Below, piece after piece: positions 1-8,302 of a DNA stretch of 64,000 bases; position 1 is the stretch's first letter; every line of letters begins with the position of its first letter. A program made the translations under genes and the position numbers. The notes beneath the pieces are model-generated. The model made no database searches. It had not been told where the DNA came from and saw only the letters and a program-made list of their open reading frames with translations. The DNA lies in assembly GCA_024401695.1 (NCBI GenBank), contig JAKSKN010000003.1, forward strand, positions 124,001 to 188,000. The letters run 5' to 3'. The DNA comes from Bacteroidales bacterium (GTDB taxonomy: Bacteria > Bacteroidota > Bacteroidia > Bacteroidales > UBA932).

Positions 1-329
1 AGATGACCTCGTATGCGCCTAACAGGCTTGCATACAGGTATTCGTCCGCAGAAGGCGGAAGGCTTGTCTTCAGCGAGGTGTATTATCCGCAGGGCTGGAC
101 TTTGACGCTTGATGGTGGCGACGAGCTGCCGATAGAACTTTACGGCGAGCTTTTCCGCAGCGCGGAAGTTCCTGCCGGGGAGCATACCCTTGAGATGGTT
201 TTCGCTCCGCGGTCTTATGCAGTTGGCGAAGGGGTGTCCCGCGCCACTTCGATATTGATTATCTTTGTCGTCCTTTTGGCGGCGGCAGGTGTCATCGCAT
301 TTGAGAAGAAAGATGGAAGTAAGAGCTAA
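1..329 (+). CDS. YfhO-family membrane protein, C-terminal fragment
   Basis: Open at the left edge, so only the last ~109 residues are seen. The segment has the beta-rich extracytoplasmic pattern found at the end of YfhO-like proteins (VYYPQGW, then VPAGEHTLEMVFAP) followed by one last membrane helix (about residues 80-100, TSILIIFVVLLAAAGVIAF) and a short basic tail. In Bacteroidota these large polytopic proteins are thought to act in cell-surface glycan or lipid modification; the exact substrate is not known. Its last 17 bases overlap the start of ksgA, suggesting co-transcription. The family call rests on the C-terminus alone. Confidence 0.72.
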   Translation, partial: MTSYAPNRLAYRYSSAEGGRLVFSEVYYPQGWTLTLDGGDELPIELYGELFRSAEVPAGEHTLEMVFAPRSYAVGEGVSRATSILIIFVVLLAAAGVIAFEKKDGSKS

Positions 330-1077
330 AAAAGCGCTCGGCCAGCATTTCCTGACCGACCAGAACGTTGCCAGAACCATAGTGGGCGCCCTCCGTACAG
401 AAGGGCCGCGTGACGTGCTGGAGATAGGGCCCGGAATGGGTGTCCTGACCCAGTACCTGCTGGAGCGGGAGGATATAGACCTGAAGATGGTGGAGCTGGA
501 CGGCGAGTCCGTTGACTACCTTCTCACCCATTTCAAGGACCTTCCCGGCAAGATATACCAGGCGGATTATCTGCGCCTGGACATTCATAAGCTGTTTGCC
601 GGCAGTTACAGGATCATAGGCAACTTCCCGTACAACATTTCATCGCAGATTTTCTTCAAGATTCTCGACGACAAGGACCTTGTCCCGGAGGTGGTATGTA
701 TGATACAGAAGGAGGTTGCGGACCGCATAGCGGAGAAGCCGGGCAGCAAGACTTACGGAATCCTTTCTGTCCTGCTGCAGGCCTGGTACGACATCGATTA
801 TATCATAAGTGTGGGCTCCGGCGCCTTTGCTCCCCCTCCGAAGGTGCAGTCCGCCGTGATTCGACTGCGCCGCAATTCGCGCACCGAGCTCGGCTGCGAC
901 GAAAAGCTTTTCAAGCAGGTTGTGAAGACCGCCTTCAACCAGCGTCGCAAGACCCTTCGCAACGCCCTCAAGCCATTGCTTCACGAAGGCGTTGACACAT
1001 CGGACCCGATATTTGACCTGCGTGCCGAAAAGCTGTCCGTCGAGGATTTCGTCCGTCTCAGCAAGATTGTCGGTTAA
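313..1077 (+). CDS. rsmA: 16S rRNA dimethyladenosine transferase KsgA/RsmA
   Basis: Dimethylates the two adjacent adenosines in the 3' terminal helix of 16S rRNA (A1518/A1519 in E. coli numbering) during 30S maturation, using SAM. The N-terminus (KKALGQHFLTD) is diagnostic; the SAM-binding motif LEIGPGMGVLT follows at about residues 36-46, and the catalytic NFPYNISS (usual NLPYNI) near residue 103. The frame extends upstream to 265, but homologues begin a few residues before the GQHFL motif, so ATG 313 (MEVRAKKALGQ) is chosen. That gives 254 aa, a normal length, and a 17-base overlap with the upstream membrane protein. Confidence 0.96.
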   Translation: MEVRAKKALGQHFLTDQNVARTIVGALRTEGPRDVLEIGPGMGVLTQYLLEREDIDLKMVELDGESVDYLLTHFKDLPGKIYQADYLRLDIHKLFAGSYRIIGNFPYNISSQIFFKILDDKDLVPEVVCMIQKEVADRIAEKPGSKTYGILSVLLQAWYDIDYIISVGSGAFAPPPKVQSAVIRLRRNSRTELGCDEKLFKQVVKTAFNQRRKTLRNALKPLLHEGVDTSDPIFDLRAEKLSVEDFVRLSKIVG

Positions 1078-1100
1078 GATGGATAATACACAAGACTCAA

Positions 1101-2378
1101 ATGATGAAAAGAACTGTCGCATTCTTATTCGCTGCGCTGGCCCTTGCCGGTTGCAACAGATACAAGGCTGACTCTCCGATATACAGGGAGCATTTCAAGG
1201 CCCACGTCAAGGAACTCAGTTCCGGGAAGTATCAGGGACGGGGTTATGCAGCCGACGGCGTACTCCTCGCCGGCAAGTACATTGCTGATGCGTTCCACCA
1301 GGCCGGAGCGGCCGAAGTCATCGAGCAGCCGTTTGCGATAGACATAAACACCTTTCCCGGTAAGATGGAGGCATCCGTAGACGGACACGAACTGGTGGCC
1401 GGTCGCGACTTCGTGATGCGTGAATATTCTCCGGGAGCGACCGGTGAGTACAGGCTCTATTTCATCGATACGCTGGATTATAATCCCGATATGATTTTCA
1501 GGGATCTGGAAAGGCCTTTCTTCAAGGACGTGTATGTTGTATGTGATTTCTGGTTCACGTACAAGCATCCGGCTGACTTCAAGCGGCTCCAGAGCAAGGC
1601 CTGCGCCAATGCAGGGCTCATCTATACCTGGGACACACCGCTGAAGTTCTACAAAGCCTACGGTGAGAAGGTCGCTGACAAGCCGATAGTCTGGACAACC
1701 TCAGAGGCAATAAGCGGTGGCAGATTCATTACCCTTGACATCGAGAACAGGTTCCTTGAGAATTATGTCAGCAACAACGTCATCGCCCGCATCGATGGTC
1801 GCCGCCACGACAGCTGCTTTGTGTTCACCGCCCACTATGACCATCTTGGCAATCTTGGTGCAGACGTCTATTATCCGGGAGCCAACGACAATGCATCCGG
1901 CACGGCCGCGATAATCACCCTGGCGGAATACTATGCCCACAACAAACCGGAGTTTGATGTCTATTGCGTTGCTTTCTCCGGTGAAGATGCCAACCTCCGC
2001 GGCTCTACATTCTTTGCGGAGCATCCTGTCGTTCCACTCAGCCAGATCAGATATCTCATCAATATTGATATGATCGGGGACAATAATCCCACTCAATACT
2101 GCGAAGTCAGCGATGCCGGTATGAAGGGCTTTCCTCTCTGGGAGAGACTGAATGCCGAAGGTGGGTGTTTCAAGTCATTGCGCCGCGGCGACCTTGCCGC
2201 CAACAGCGACCACTATCCTTTCGCAGTCCGCGGTGTGCCTTGCATTTTCTTTGAAAACGAAGAAGGGGATTCGTTCAAATATTATCATACGGCAGAAGAC
2301 ACTTTTGAAACGATGTCCTTTGACACGTACGGACCGATCTTCAAGCTTGTCACTTCTTTTGTAAATCAGTACAGGTAA
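1101..2378 (+). CDS. M28-family zinc aminopeptidase, lipoprotein
   Basis: Predicted exported metallo-aminopeptidase of 425 aa. The signal peptide ends in a lipobox (LALAGC), so it should be lipid-anchored. The M28 fold is marked by the first zinc ligands in HYDHLG (near residue 248), GANDNASGTAAI with the bridging Asp, FSGED (catalytic Glu, then the zinc-ligand position), NIDMIGDN, and a final His near DHYPF or YYHTAED. The ligand normally seen as the second Glu of GEE is Asp here, a conservative change. Two ATGs lie in tandem (1101 and 1104). It starts 23 bases after ksgA with no visible promoter, so it is probably in the same transcript. Substrate unknown. Confidence 0.85.
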   Translation: MMKRTVAFLFAALALAGCNRYKADSPIYREHFKAHVKELSSGKYQGRGYAADGVLLAGKYIADAFHQAGAAEVIEQPFAIDINTFPGKMEASVDGHELVAGRDFVMREYSPGATGEYRLYFIDTLDYNPDMIFRDLERPFFKDVYVVCDFWFTYKHPADFKRLQSKACANAGLIYTWDTPLKFYKAYGEKVADKPIVWTTSEAISGGRFITLDIENRFLENYVSNNVIARIDGRRHDSCFVFTAHYDHLGNLGADVYYPGANDNASGTAAIITLAEYYAHNKPEFDVYCVAFSGEDANLRGSTFFAEHPVVPLSQIRYLINIDMIGDNNPTQYCEVSDAGMKGFPLWERLNAEGGCFKSLRRGDLAANSDHYPFAVRGVPCIFFENEEGDSFKYYHTAEDTFETMSFDTYGPIFKLVTSFVNQYR

Positions 2379-2395
2379 GTCATTCTTAAAAAATT

Positions 2396-2425
2396 TGCAA
2401 CCTTTTCGGTTGTCCGTGCGTCTAA
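2396..2425 (+). promoter_or_regulatory. ECF-sigma-like promoter of the PspC gene
   Basis: TGCAACCTT (2396-2404), then CGTCTAA (2419-2425), with 16 bp between GCAACC and CGTCTA. This resembles an extracytoplasmic-function (ECF) sigma -35 (AAC core) and -10 (CGTCTA) pair, rather than the housekeeping TAnnTTTG box. It lies 22 bases before the PspC start. CAACC and GGTTG (2398-2412) could also pair as a small hairpin. Sequence inspection only; no start site is known. Confidence 0.5.
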
Positions 2426-2446
2426 TAGAGAAACAACAATAGAACT

Positions 2447-2653
2447 ATGAGTAACAGATTATACAGATCAAAGACAGAACGCAAGGTTGCGGGAGTCTGC
2501 GGCGGAATAGCCGAGTATTTTGATGTTGATCCCACTATCATCCGTCTTGCATGGCTGATAGCCGTCTTCTGCGCCGGTGGCGGGCTTCTGGCCTACCTTA
2601 TCGCATTGATCGTCATTCCTGAAAAGCCAGATGACCTGGTACATTACGAATAA
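2447..2653 (+). CDS. PspC-domain small membrane protein
   Basis: 68 aa, essentially a single PspC domain: [32 protein letters not shown], then a hydrophobic helix (about residues 34-58). PspC proteins are inner-membrane stress components; in Bacteroidota such stand-alone copies are often found near ECF sigma factor genes. An ECF-like promoter sits just upstream and a strong terminator just downstream, so it is probably a monocistronic, envelope-stress-controlled gene. No sigma factor gene is in the window. Confidence 0.85.
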   Translation: MSNRLYRSKTERKVAGVCGGIAEYFDVDPTIIRLAWLIAVFCAGGGLLAYLIALIVIPEKPDDLVHYE

Positions 2654-2688
2654 AAAAACTCCGGCTGAATTTCAGTCGGAGTTTTTTT
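2653..2688. terminator. Bidirectional rho-independent terminator
   Basis: Stem AACTCCG/CGGAGTT extended by CTGA/TCAG around a short loop, with an A-run on the left and a T-run on the right. It can therefore end transcription of the PspC gene (plus) and of the EF-G-like gene (minus), which converge here. Confidence 0.88.
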
Positions 2689-2704
2689 ATTGCGAGGAAA
2701 AGGA

Positions 2705-4798
2705 TTAGTCTTCCTCCTGCTCTGCTGCTGCGTATTCTGCAAGGAGCTTGGTCTGGACGTCTGCAGGAACCGGCTGGTAATCTGCGAACTCCATTGAGAA
2801 TGTTGCTGAACCTGCTGTGAGTGAGCTCAAAGTGGTAGAGTAACGGTAAAGCTCTGCGAGAGGAACACGTGCCTTGAGGATAGCGAAGCCCTTGTCTGCT
2901 CCCATGTCGCCGAGGATGCCGCGGCGGTTCTGGAGATCGGACATACAAGCGCCCTGGTACTCTGAAGGGGTCATGACCTCTACATTGTAGATAGGCTCGA
3001 GGATCTTAGGACCTGCGTTGCGGAACGCCTCCTTGAAGGCGTTGCGGCCTGCGATGATGAAGGCGATTTCCTTGGAGTCAACCGGGTGCATCTTACCATC
3101 GTAAACGAACACGCGGATGTCGCGGGCATATGAACCGGTAAGAGGTCCTTCAACCATTCTTTCCTTGATACCCTTGAGGATAGCAGGCATGAAACCGAGG
3201 TCGATGGCGCCACCGACTACGCAGTTGTAGAACTCAAGCTTGCCGCCCCATTCAAGTTCGGTGACATCCTGGGTCTTGATGTTGAGCTGGGTGTCTTTGC
3301 CGTCGATCTTGAACTTGGTGTTGAGTTCGCCTTCAGCCGGGCAGACGAGAAGATGAACTTCACCGAACTGACCTGCACCGCCGGACTGCTTCTTGTGACG
3401 ATACTGTGCTGTAGCTACCTTGGTGATGGTCTCGCGATATGGAACCTTCGGAGCAAAGAGCTCGACATCAAGTTTGTACTCGTTGTTGAGGAGCCACTTG
3501 ACGATGTTGATGTGCTGCTCACCGTTGCCGCTGAGGATGGTCTGGCGGAGTTCCTTTGAATATTCAACGATGACGGTAGGGTCTGTAGAAGAAATCTTCT
3601 TGAGAGCGTCACCGAGTTTCTGCTCGTCCTGCTGAACCTTTGCCTTGATTGCGCAGCGGTACTTAGGTGCAGGATAAGAAATCTTGTCATACTTGATTCC
3701 TGAACCAGGAAGGGAAAGAGTGGTGCTTGACTTGCTGTTCTTGAGCTTGACTGCACAGCCGAAGTCACCTGCGCGGAGCGTGCTGACGGACTCCTTCTTT
3801 GAACCGGCGACAGCGTAGATTGCTGAGAAACGGTCCTTATTGCCTGAGACAGGGTCCTCAAGGTCGAGACCGGTTGTGATGGTGCCGCTCATAACCTTGA
3901 AATATGAAACCTCACCGAGGTGCTGTTCAACATCATTCTTGTAGATGAAGAGTGATGGAGCGCCGTCCGGCTTGCAAGCTGGAGCAGGAGCGACTTCCTT
4001 GATGAATTCGAGGAGTCTCTTCACACCTACATCGTTCTTTCCGGATACGCAGAAGATAGGGTAAGCTTCGCCCTTTGCGATGCCGGCAGCGAGTCCCTTG
4101 TGGATCTCCTCCTCCGAAAGGTTACCCTCTTCGAAGAATTTCTCCATAAGTGCGTCGTCGAATTCGGCCACTTTCTCTATGAGTTCTGAACGGGTCATTT
4201 CAACCTGGTCCGCAAGGTTTGCAGGGACGTCGATTTCGGTGTTGCCCTTGTATGCCTTGTTGGTGAGGACATCAACAACAGTGTCGAAGCCCATGCCGGC
4301 GTTGGCAGGGAACTGAACGTAAACGGCCTTGCTGCCGATGGACTCCTTGATGGAGGCCTGGATATTGTCCCAGTCTGCCTTCTCAGCGTCGAGCTGGCTG
4401 ATGGCGATGATGAGAGGGAGATTCTGCTCGGATGCGCGGCGGATGAAGGCGTCGGTGCCGACCTCCACACCCTGCTGGGCGTTGATTACGAGAACACCGC
4501 TTTCACATACCTTGAAGGCAGAGTAGGCACCGCCGATGAAATCATCTGCGCCCGGGGCGTCGATGAAGTTGATCTTGGTGTCCTTTACCTCAGTGTAGAG
4601 CGGGGTGGCGTAAATGGAACGCTGGTTGAGTTTTTCGAGCTCGTCGTTGTCTGAAACAGTGTTCTTGTCCTCGACTGTACCTCTTCTGTCAATGACCTTG
4701 CCCTCGAAGAGCATGGATTCTGCCAATGTGGTCTTGCCGGACTTGGTGCTGCCGAGGAGTACCACATTACGGATGTCTTTGGTTGAATAATCTTTCAT
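2705..4798 (-). CDS. EF-G-like translation factor (EF-G2 type), GTPase motifs degenerate
   Basis: 697 aa with the full EF-G domain order: G domain (about 1-270), beta-barrel domain II, then domains III-V (GAGQFGEVHL, SYARDIRVFVYDGKMHPVDS, LEPIYNVEVMTPSEY). The nucleotide site is altered: G1 is GSTKSGKTT (usual GHxDAGKTT), switch I reads NQRSIYAT where RGITI is usual, G3 is DAPGADDF where DTPGHVDF is usual so the catalytic His is Ala84, and G4 is SQLD instead of NKxD. Bacteroides has a paralogue, EF-G2, reported to support translation without GTP hydrolysis during starvation and gut colonisation; this is probably its orthologue. The start is ATG 4798; upstream residues in the frame are non-homologous and lie in the leader. 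Ribosome-protection proteins keep canonical G motifs, so that role is unlikely. Confidence 0.88.
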   Translation of the reverse strand: MKDYSTKDIRNVVLLGSTKSGKTTLAESMLFEGKVIDRRGTVEDKNTVSDNDELEKLNQRSIYATPLYTEVKDTKINFIDAPGADDFIGGAYSAFKVCESGVLVINAQQGVEVGTDAFIRRASEQNLPLIIAISQLDAEKADWDNIQASIKESIGSKAVYVQFPANAGMGFDTVVDVLTNKAYKGNTEIDVPANLADQVEMTRSELIEKVAEFDDALMEKFFEEGNLSEEEIHKGLAAGIAKGEAYPIFCVSGKNDVGVKRLLEFIKEVAPAPACKPDGAPSLFIYKNDVEQHLGEVSYFKVMSGTITTGLDLEDPVSGNKDRFSAIYAVAGSKKESVSTLRAGDFGCAVKLKNSKSSTTLSLPGSGIKYDKISYPAPKYRCAIKAKVQQDEQKLGDALKKISSTDPTVIVEYSKELRQTILSGNGEQHINIVKWLLNNEYKLDVELFAPKVPYRETITKVATAQYRHKKQSGGAGQFGEVHLLVCPAEGELNTKFKIDGKDTQLNIKTQDVTELEWGGKLEFYNCVVGGAIDLGFMPAILKGIKERMVEGPLTGSYARDIRVFVYDGKMHPVDSKEIAFIIAGRNAFKEAFRNAGPKILEPIYNVEVMTPSEYQGACMSDLQNRRGILGDMGADKGFAILKARVPLAELYRYSTTLSSLTAGSATFSMEFADYQPVPADVQTKLLAEYAAAEQEED

Positions 4799-4827
4799 TG
4801 TATCGTGATTTGAATTATTAGCTTCAT

Positions 4828-4847
4828 TACGCAGGTCAGCGTGCGTA
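4828..4847 (-). promoter_or_regulatory. Stem-loop at the 5' end of the EF-G-like mRNA leader
   Basis: Perfect 6-bp stem TACGCA/TGCGTA with an 8-nt loop. It falls at or just after the expected transcription start and about 30 nt before the start codon. A 5' stem-loop can stabilise an mRNA or act in regulation; no known riboswitch or RNA family is recognised. Confidence 0.4.
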
Positions 4848-4852
4848 GCCGA

Positions 4853-4883
4853 CAAAGTTACTAAAAAAACGAAGTAATGCAAA
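4853..4883 (-). promoter_or_regulatory. Housekeeping-type promoter of the EF-G-like gene
   Basis: Read on the minus strand: TTTG (4883-4880), 19 bp, then TAACTTTG (4860-4853), matching the Bacteroidota -33/-7 consensus with normal spacing. The predicted leader is about 50 nt. The -33 element lies within the 3' end of the small upstream gene. Confidence 0.7.
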
Positions 4884-5121
4884 TATTATCTTTATGTCTG
4901 TAGAAATCAATCAGTTCGTCGCCGTTCATCCCGATTTCGTCAAGGAGGATTTCGTTCAGGGATGAAGGTGACACGGAGAGCCGTCTGCAGATGTTTCGGA
5001 AAGAGATGTCGGGATTACGATAGACTTTTTCGGTGTCCATCAGGCGCTCGAAGCACAGGAAAGTTGAATGGATTGCACACATAATTTTTCGTTTTGCATT
5101 TGTTTTCTGTGCAAATGACAT
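4861..5121 (-). CDS. Small helix-turn-helix-like protein, uncharacterised
   Basis: 86 aa if started at ATG 5121; an upstream in-frame ATG at 5169 would add 16 residues. The visible pattern is MDTEKVYRNPDIS, FRNICRRLSVSPSSLNEIL, then LDEIGMNGDELIDFYR, like the first helices of AraC-type DNA-binding regions and seen in tiny orphan proteins of Bacteroidales. It has only about one HTH, so DNA binding is not certain. It precedes the EF-G-like gene on the same strand and is divergent from the XRE regulator. Function unknown. Confidence 0.5.
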   Translation of the reverse strand: MSFAQKTNAKRKIMCAIHSTFLCFERLMDTEKVYRNPDISFRNICRRLSVSPSSLNEILLDEIGMNGDELIDFYRHKDNICITSFF

Positions 5122-5250
5122 ACTTTTTTGTGTAATTACGGGGGTTTGACCGGGGGTAAGAATTGACATTTTTATCTTTTTTATCACGATTGCACAAATT
5201 TTATTGTCAATGCCAAAATTTGTTTGGCAATAATTGGAAGCCACTCTGGC

Positions 5251-5258
5251 TATATTTG
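5251..5258 (+). promoter_or_regulatory. -7 box upstream of the XRE regulator
   Basis: TATATTTG fits TAnnTTTG, 21 nt before ATG 5280. A clear -33 element at 19-21 bp is not evident. Confidence 0.55.
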
Positions 5259-5279
5259 CCCAAGTTCTCTCAAACGGCA

Positions 5280-5681
5280 ATGACAGACGAGACCATAATC
5301 GCAAACATCGAGCGTCTTCGCGAAGAGACAGGCTTGTCTCAGGATGCGGTCGCCATCAGGATCGGTATATCCAGGAATACCTACGGCAACATCGTTCGCG
5401 GAAAAACGAGGATCCTGAATGAAAACCTTCAGCCCCTTGCTGAAGTCTTTGGCGTTTCCATCGAGGAGATGCTTTTGGGTTACAAGCCGTGCACCCCGTC
5501 TTCGATGGTCCTCAAGGACAATGACAACCATCAGGAACAGCTTCACCGGCTCACGGAGGATTATGAGAGGCGCCTGTCTGAAGACCGCGTGAAAATCGAG
5601 GGACAGGCAAAACAGCTGGACACCCTGGAAAAATATGTGAAGACCCTCCAGGATATGGTTGCGCTTCTTCAGAAGAAGTAG
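5280..5681 (+). CDS. XRE-family HTH regulator with C-terminal coiled coil
   Basis: 133 aa. Residues 1-60 form a Cro/CI-type HTH (IERLREETGLSQDAVAIRIG, ISRNTYGNIVRGKTRILNE, LAEVFGVSIEEMLLGY). Residues about 75-133 are rich in E, K, Q and L with heptad-like spacing, probably a dimerising coiled coil. Start ATG 5280 is chosen because the homology begins there and a -7 box sits 21 nt upstream; the longer frame from 5163 runs through the divergent promoter region. Targets are unknown; it could control its own gene or the divergent small gene. The stop is 27 bases before rnhB. Confidence 0.85.
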   Translation: MTDETIIANIERLREETGLSQDAVAIRIGISRNTYGNIVRGKTRILNENLQPLAEVFGVSIEEMLLGYKPCTPSSMVLKDNDNHQEQLHRLTEDYERRLSEDRVKIEGQAKQLDTLEKYVKTLQDMVALLQKK

Positions 5682-5693
5682 TTCAAAAATGAT

Positions 5694-5701
5694 TAACTTT
5701 G
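5694..5701 (+). promoter_or_regulatory. -7 box directly upstream of rnhB
   Basis: TAACTTTG, a perfect TAnnTTTG, with only 7 nt before ATG 5709. Transcription would begin at or within a few bases of the start codon, implying a leaderless or nearly leaderless mRNA if ATG 5709 is used. Confidence 0.6.
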
Positions 5702-5708
5702 TGGTCTG

Positions 5709-6326
5709 ATGCCACACGAAATCCATCTTTTGAACTGTATGCACCCCGATCTCGTCGAGGCCGGCTGCGACGAGGCCGGCAGAGGTCCGCTCGCGGGCCC
5801 GGTTTACGCGGCCGCGGTCATATTGCCAAAGGATTTCCATCACCCCCTTCTCAATGATTCAAAACAGATGACGGAGAAAGCGCGTGAAACGCTCCGGCCC
5901 ATCATCGAGGCCGAGGCTGTCGCCTGGGCGGTGGAAGCGGTGAGTGCGGAAGAGATTGACCGGCTGAACATCCTCGGTGCGTCGATCACCGGTATGCAGC
6001 GAGCGGTGCGGCGCCTTGCCGTGAAACCGCAGTTCCTGCTGGTGGACGGCAACAGATTCCGTCCATTTGACGGATATGAATTCGCGACTGTCGTACACGG
6101 AGATGCCACCTATGCCTCCATTGCCGCGGCTTCGGTGCTGGCAAAGACCTGGCGCGATGAGAAGATGCGGGAGCTTGCAACCCGCTACCCGCAGTATGGC
6201 TGGGAACGGAACATGGGCTACCCGACGGCAGAACACATAGCGGCGATAAAGAAATACGGTTACACGCCAGAGCACCGCAAGTCTTTTCACCCGAAAGAAT
6301 TGGAACCAACTTTATTTGAAATATGA
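5709..6326 (+). CDS. rnhB: Ribonuclease HII
   Basis: Cleaves the RNA strand of RNA-DNA hybrids and single ribonucleotides in DNA. 205 aa with the metal-binding acidic residues in [19 protein letters not shown] (Asp and Glu near residues 20-21), LLVDGNRF, and [18 protein letters not shown]. The conserved [25 protein letters not shown] tail region is present. An alternative ATG at 5739 (MHPDLVEAG) would give a 195-aa protein with a 37-nt leader; the choice depends on whether the mRNA is leaderless. It overlaps the next gene by 4 bases (ATGA), so translation is probably coupled. Confidence 0.95.
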   Translation: MPHEIHLLNCMHPDLVEAGCDEAGRGPLAGPVYAAAVILPKDFHHPLLNDSKQMTEKARETLRPIIEAEAVAWAVEAVSAEEIDRLNILGASITGMQRAVRRLAVKPQFLLVDGNRFRPFDGYEFATVVHGDATYASIAAASVLAKTWRDEKMRELATRYPQYGWERNMGYPTAEHIAAIKKYGYTPEHRKSFHPKELEPTLFEI

Positions 6327-8302
6327 AAAGAATCTTAGCGGCACTTGCCGCCATTCTGGTCCTTGCTCCGGCAGCAAAGGCCGACGAAGGAATGTGGATG
6401 CTTCCACTTCTTGAGAAAATAAATGCAGACGCGATCCGCAACCTTGGCGGACGTCTCACGCCTGAACAGATCTACAGTGTCAACCATTCGTCCATCAAGG
6501 ATGCGGTCGTCCAGTTCGGCGGCGGCTGTACCGGAGAACTCATCTCAGGCGAAGGCCTGCTCGTGACCAATCACCACTGCGGCTACAGTTCCATCCAGTC
6601 CCTCTCTTCCCCGGAGCACAACTACCTTGAAGACGGTTACTTCGCAAAAAGCCGTGCAGAGGAGCTCCCGGTGCCAGGACTTACCGTCCGCTTCCTTCAG
6701 AGTATGACGGATGTCACCGGGCAGACAGAGACCGAAGATGCAAGGAACGCTGTCATTGAGAAGGCAAAGGCCGAGAATCCGAACTGCGAAGTCCGCGTGA
6801 CCAGTTTCTTCAACGACAACGTCCGCTATCTCATCGTTTCCAAAGTTTATCGCGATGTCCGCTTCGTCGGTGCCCCACCGGCATCGTCCGGCAAATTCGG
6901 CGGTGACACCGACAACTGGATGTGGCCGCGCCATACCTGCGACTTCTCGATGTTCCGAGTATACGCAGGCAAGGACAACGAGCCAGCCGATTACAGCGAG
7001 GAGAATGTTCCGATGCAGCCGCGCCAGTTCCTCAACATATCCCTCAGGGGTGTGAAGGAAGGCGATTTTGCTATGATTATGGGTTATCCGGGCCGCACCC
7101 AGCGTTATCAGACAGCTGCAGAGCTCGAGGATATGCTTCAGGCAAATGACATCCGTATCGACGCCCGCACGGTCCGTCAGGATGTGCTTTGGAAGGAGAT
7201 GCGTGCCGACGACGAAGTGGGTCTGAAATATGCCAACAAGTATGCCGGCTCGTCAAATGGCTGGAAGAAGTGGCAGGGAGAACGCGATGCCTTTGCGAAG
7301 CTCGGAGTACTTGAAAGACAGAAAAACAAGGAGACTGAACTCAGCAGATGGATTTCGGCCGACAAGAAACGTGCAAAGAAATATGGAGATCCTGTCGGGG
7401 ATATTGCAAAGATCGTTGAATCACAGAAAGCAGCCTACCAGGCATACCTTCTTGCATCTGAAACCCTGGGCAATATCGAACTTGTCTCCCTCGCGCTCGC
7501 CAAGGACGACAACGGCTACAGGAACTACGACGAAAACGTTGACAAGAAGGTGGCCCTTGCCGTTGTCGAGCATTATCTCAAGAATGTGAAAGCTGAGGAC
7601 AAGATAGATGTTTCGGCCGAAATGATTGAGAGTATGTTTGCGAACAGTGCGTTCACGTCGCTCAAGAGAAAACAGGCTGCCATTGCCGCAGGAATAGATC
7701 TTTCCGCCGACCCTGCATTCCTATTCGCAACCAGGTTGAAGGACAGGCTCACAGCAATGGTCGAGCCGCTTATGGGTGATGAGAAGCGCGCCCCGGCCAA
7801 GGCATACGCGGCAGCGCTCCTGGAGTGGAACGAAGGTGCTGACTTCTACCCTGATGCCAATTCAACCTGCCGTTTGACATACGGTACCGTCAAGGGTTAT
7901 GAGCCGAAGGACGGCGTCGTGTATAAATACTACACGACCCTCAAGGGTGTCCTGGAAAAAGAGGATCCGGACAATTATGAATTCCGCGTCCCGGCCCGTC
8001 TCAAGGAAATCATCCTCAACAGGGAGTATGGCCGGTATGCCAATGAAAACGGTGAAATGGTGGCCTGCTTCCTCACCAATCTCGACATTACGGGAGGCAA
8101 CTCCGGCAGTCCCGTTCTTGATGCCGACGGCAACCTCATCGGCCTTGCTTTCGACGGCAACTGGGAGGCGATGAGCGGTGACGTGATCTTCGAACCTGAA
8201 CTCCAGAGATGTATCTGCGTCGATATACGTTTCGTTCTCCTGATGATGGACAAATTCGGTGGCGCAGGATATCTTCTCAATGAAATGAATATCGTAAAAT
8301 AA
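6323..8302 (+). CDS. S46-family dipeptidyl-peptidase, DPP7-like
   Basis: Periplasmic serine dipeptidyl-peptidase of 659 aa, a little shorter than the usual ~700, with a signal peptide (residues 1-20). The chymotrypsin-like triad is His85 (TNHHCGYS), an Asp in RHTCDFS (about 207) and Ser594 (TGGNSGSPV). Family members split by the residue 18 positions after the Ser: Arg in DPP11 (acidic P1), Gly in DPP7 (hydrophobic P1). Here it is Gly612, so release of dipeptides with hydrophobic P1 is inferred. These enzymes feed peptide-using Bacteroidota. It is translationally coupled to rnhB and overlaps mrp by one base. Confidence 0.93.
   Translation: MKRILAALAAILVLAPAAKADEGMWMLPLLEKINADAIRNLGGRLTPEQIYSVNHSSIKDAVVQFGGGCTGELISGEGLLVTNHHCGYSSIQSLSSPEHNYLEDGYFAKSRAEELPVPGLTVRFLQSMTDVTGQTETEDARNAVIEKAKAENPNCEVRVTSFFNDNVRYLIVSKVYRDVRFVGAPPASSGKFGGDTDNWMWPRHTCDFSMFRVYAGKDNEPADYSEENVPMQPRQFLNISLRGVKEGDFAMIMGYPGRTQRYQTAAELEDMLQANDIRIDARTVRQDVLWKEMRADDEVGLKYANKYAGSSNGWKKWQGERDAFAKLGVLERQKNKETELSRWISADKKRAKKYGDPVGDIAKIVESQKAAYQAYLLASETLGNIELVSLALAKDDNGYRNYDENVDKKVALAVVEHYLKNVKAEDKIDVSAEMIESMFANSAFTSLKRKQAAIAAGIDLSADPAFLFATRLKDRLTAMVEPLMGDEKRAPAKAYAAALLEWNEGADFYPDANSTCRLTYGTVKGYEPKDGVVYKYYTTLKGVLEKEDPDNYEFRVPARLKEIILNREYGRYANENGEMVACFLTNLDITGGNSGSPVLDADGNLIGLAFDGNWEAMSGDVIFEPELQRCICVDIRFVLLMMDKFGGAGYLLNEMNIVK

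Noticed and set aside
640-1122. Long antisense frames across ksgA, the M28 gene and other genes
   Set aside because: They are codon-bias shadows in GC-rich coding DNA, with no homology-like motifs or start signals.
2705-4798. EF-G-like gene as a Tet(Q)-type tetracycline resistance protein
   Set aside because: Ribosome-protection proteins keep canonical G1, G3 and G4 motifs; this protein has lost them and fits the EF-G2 type better.
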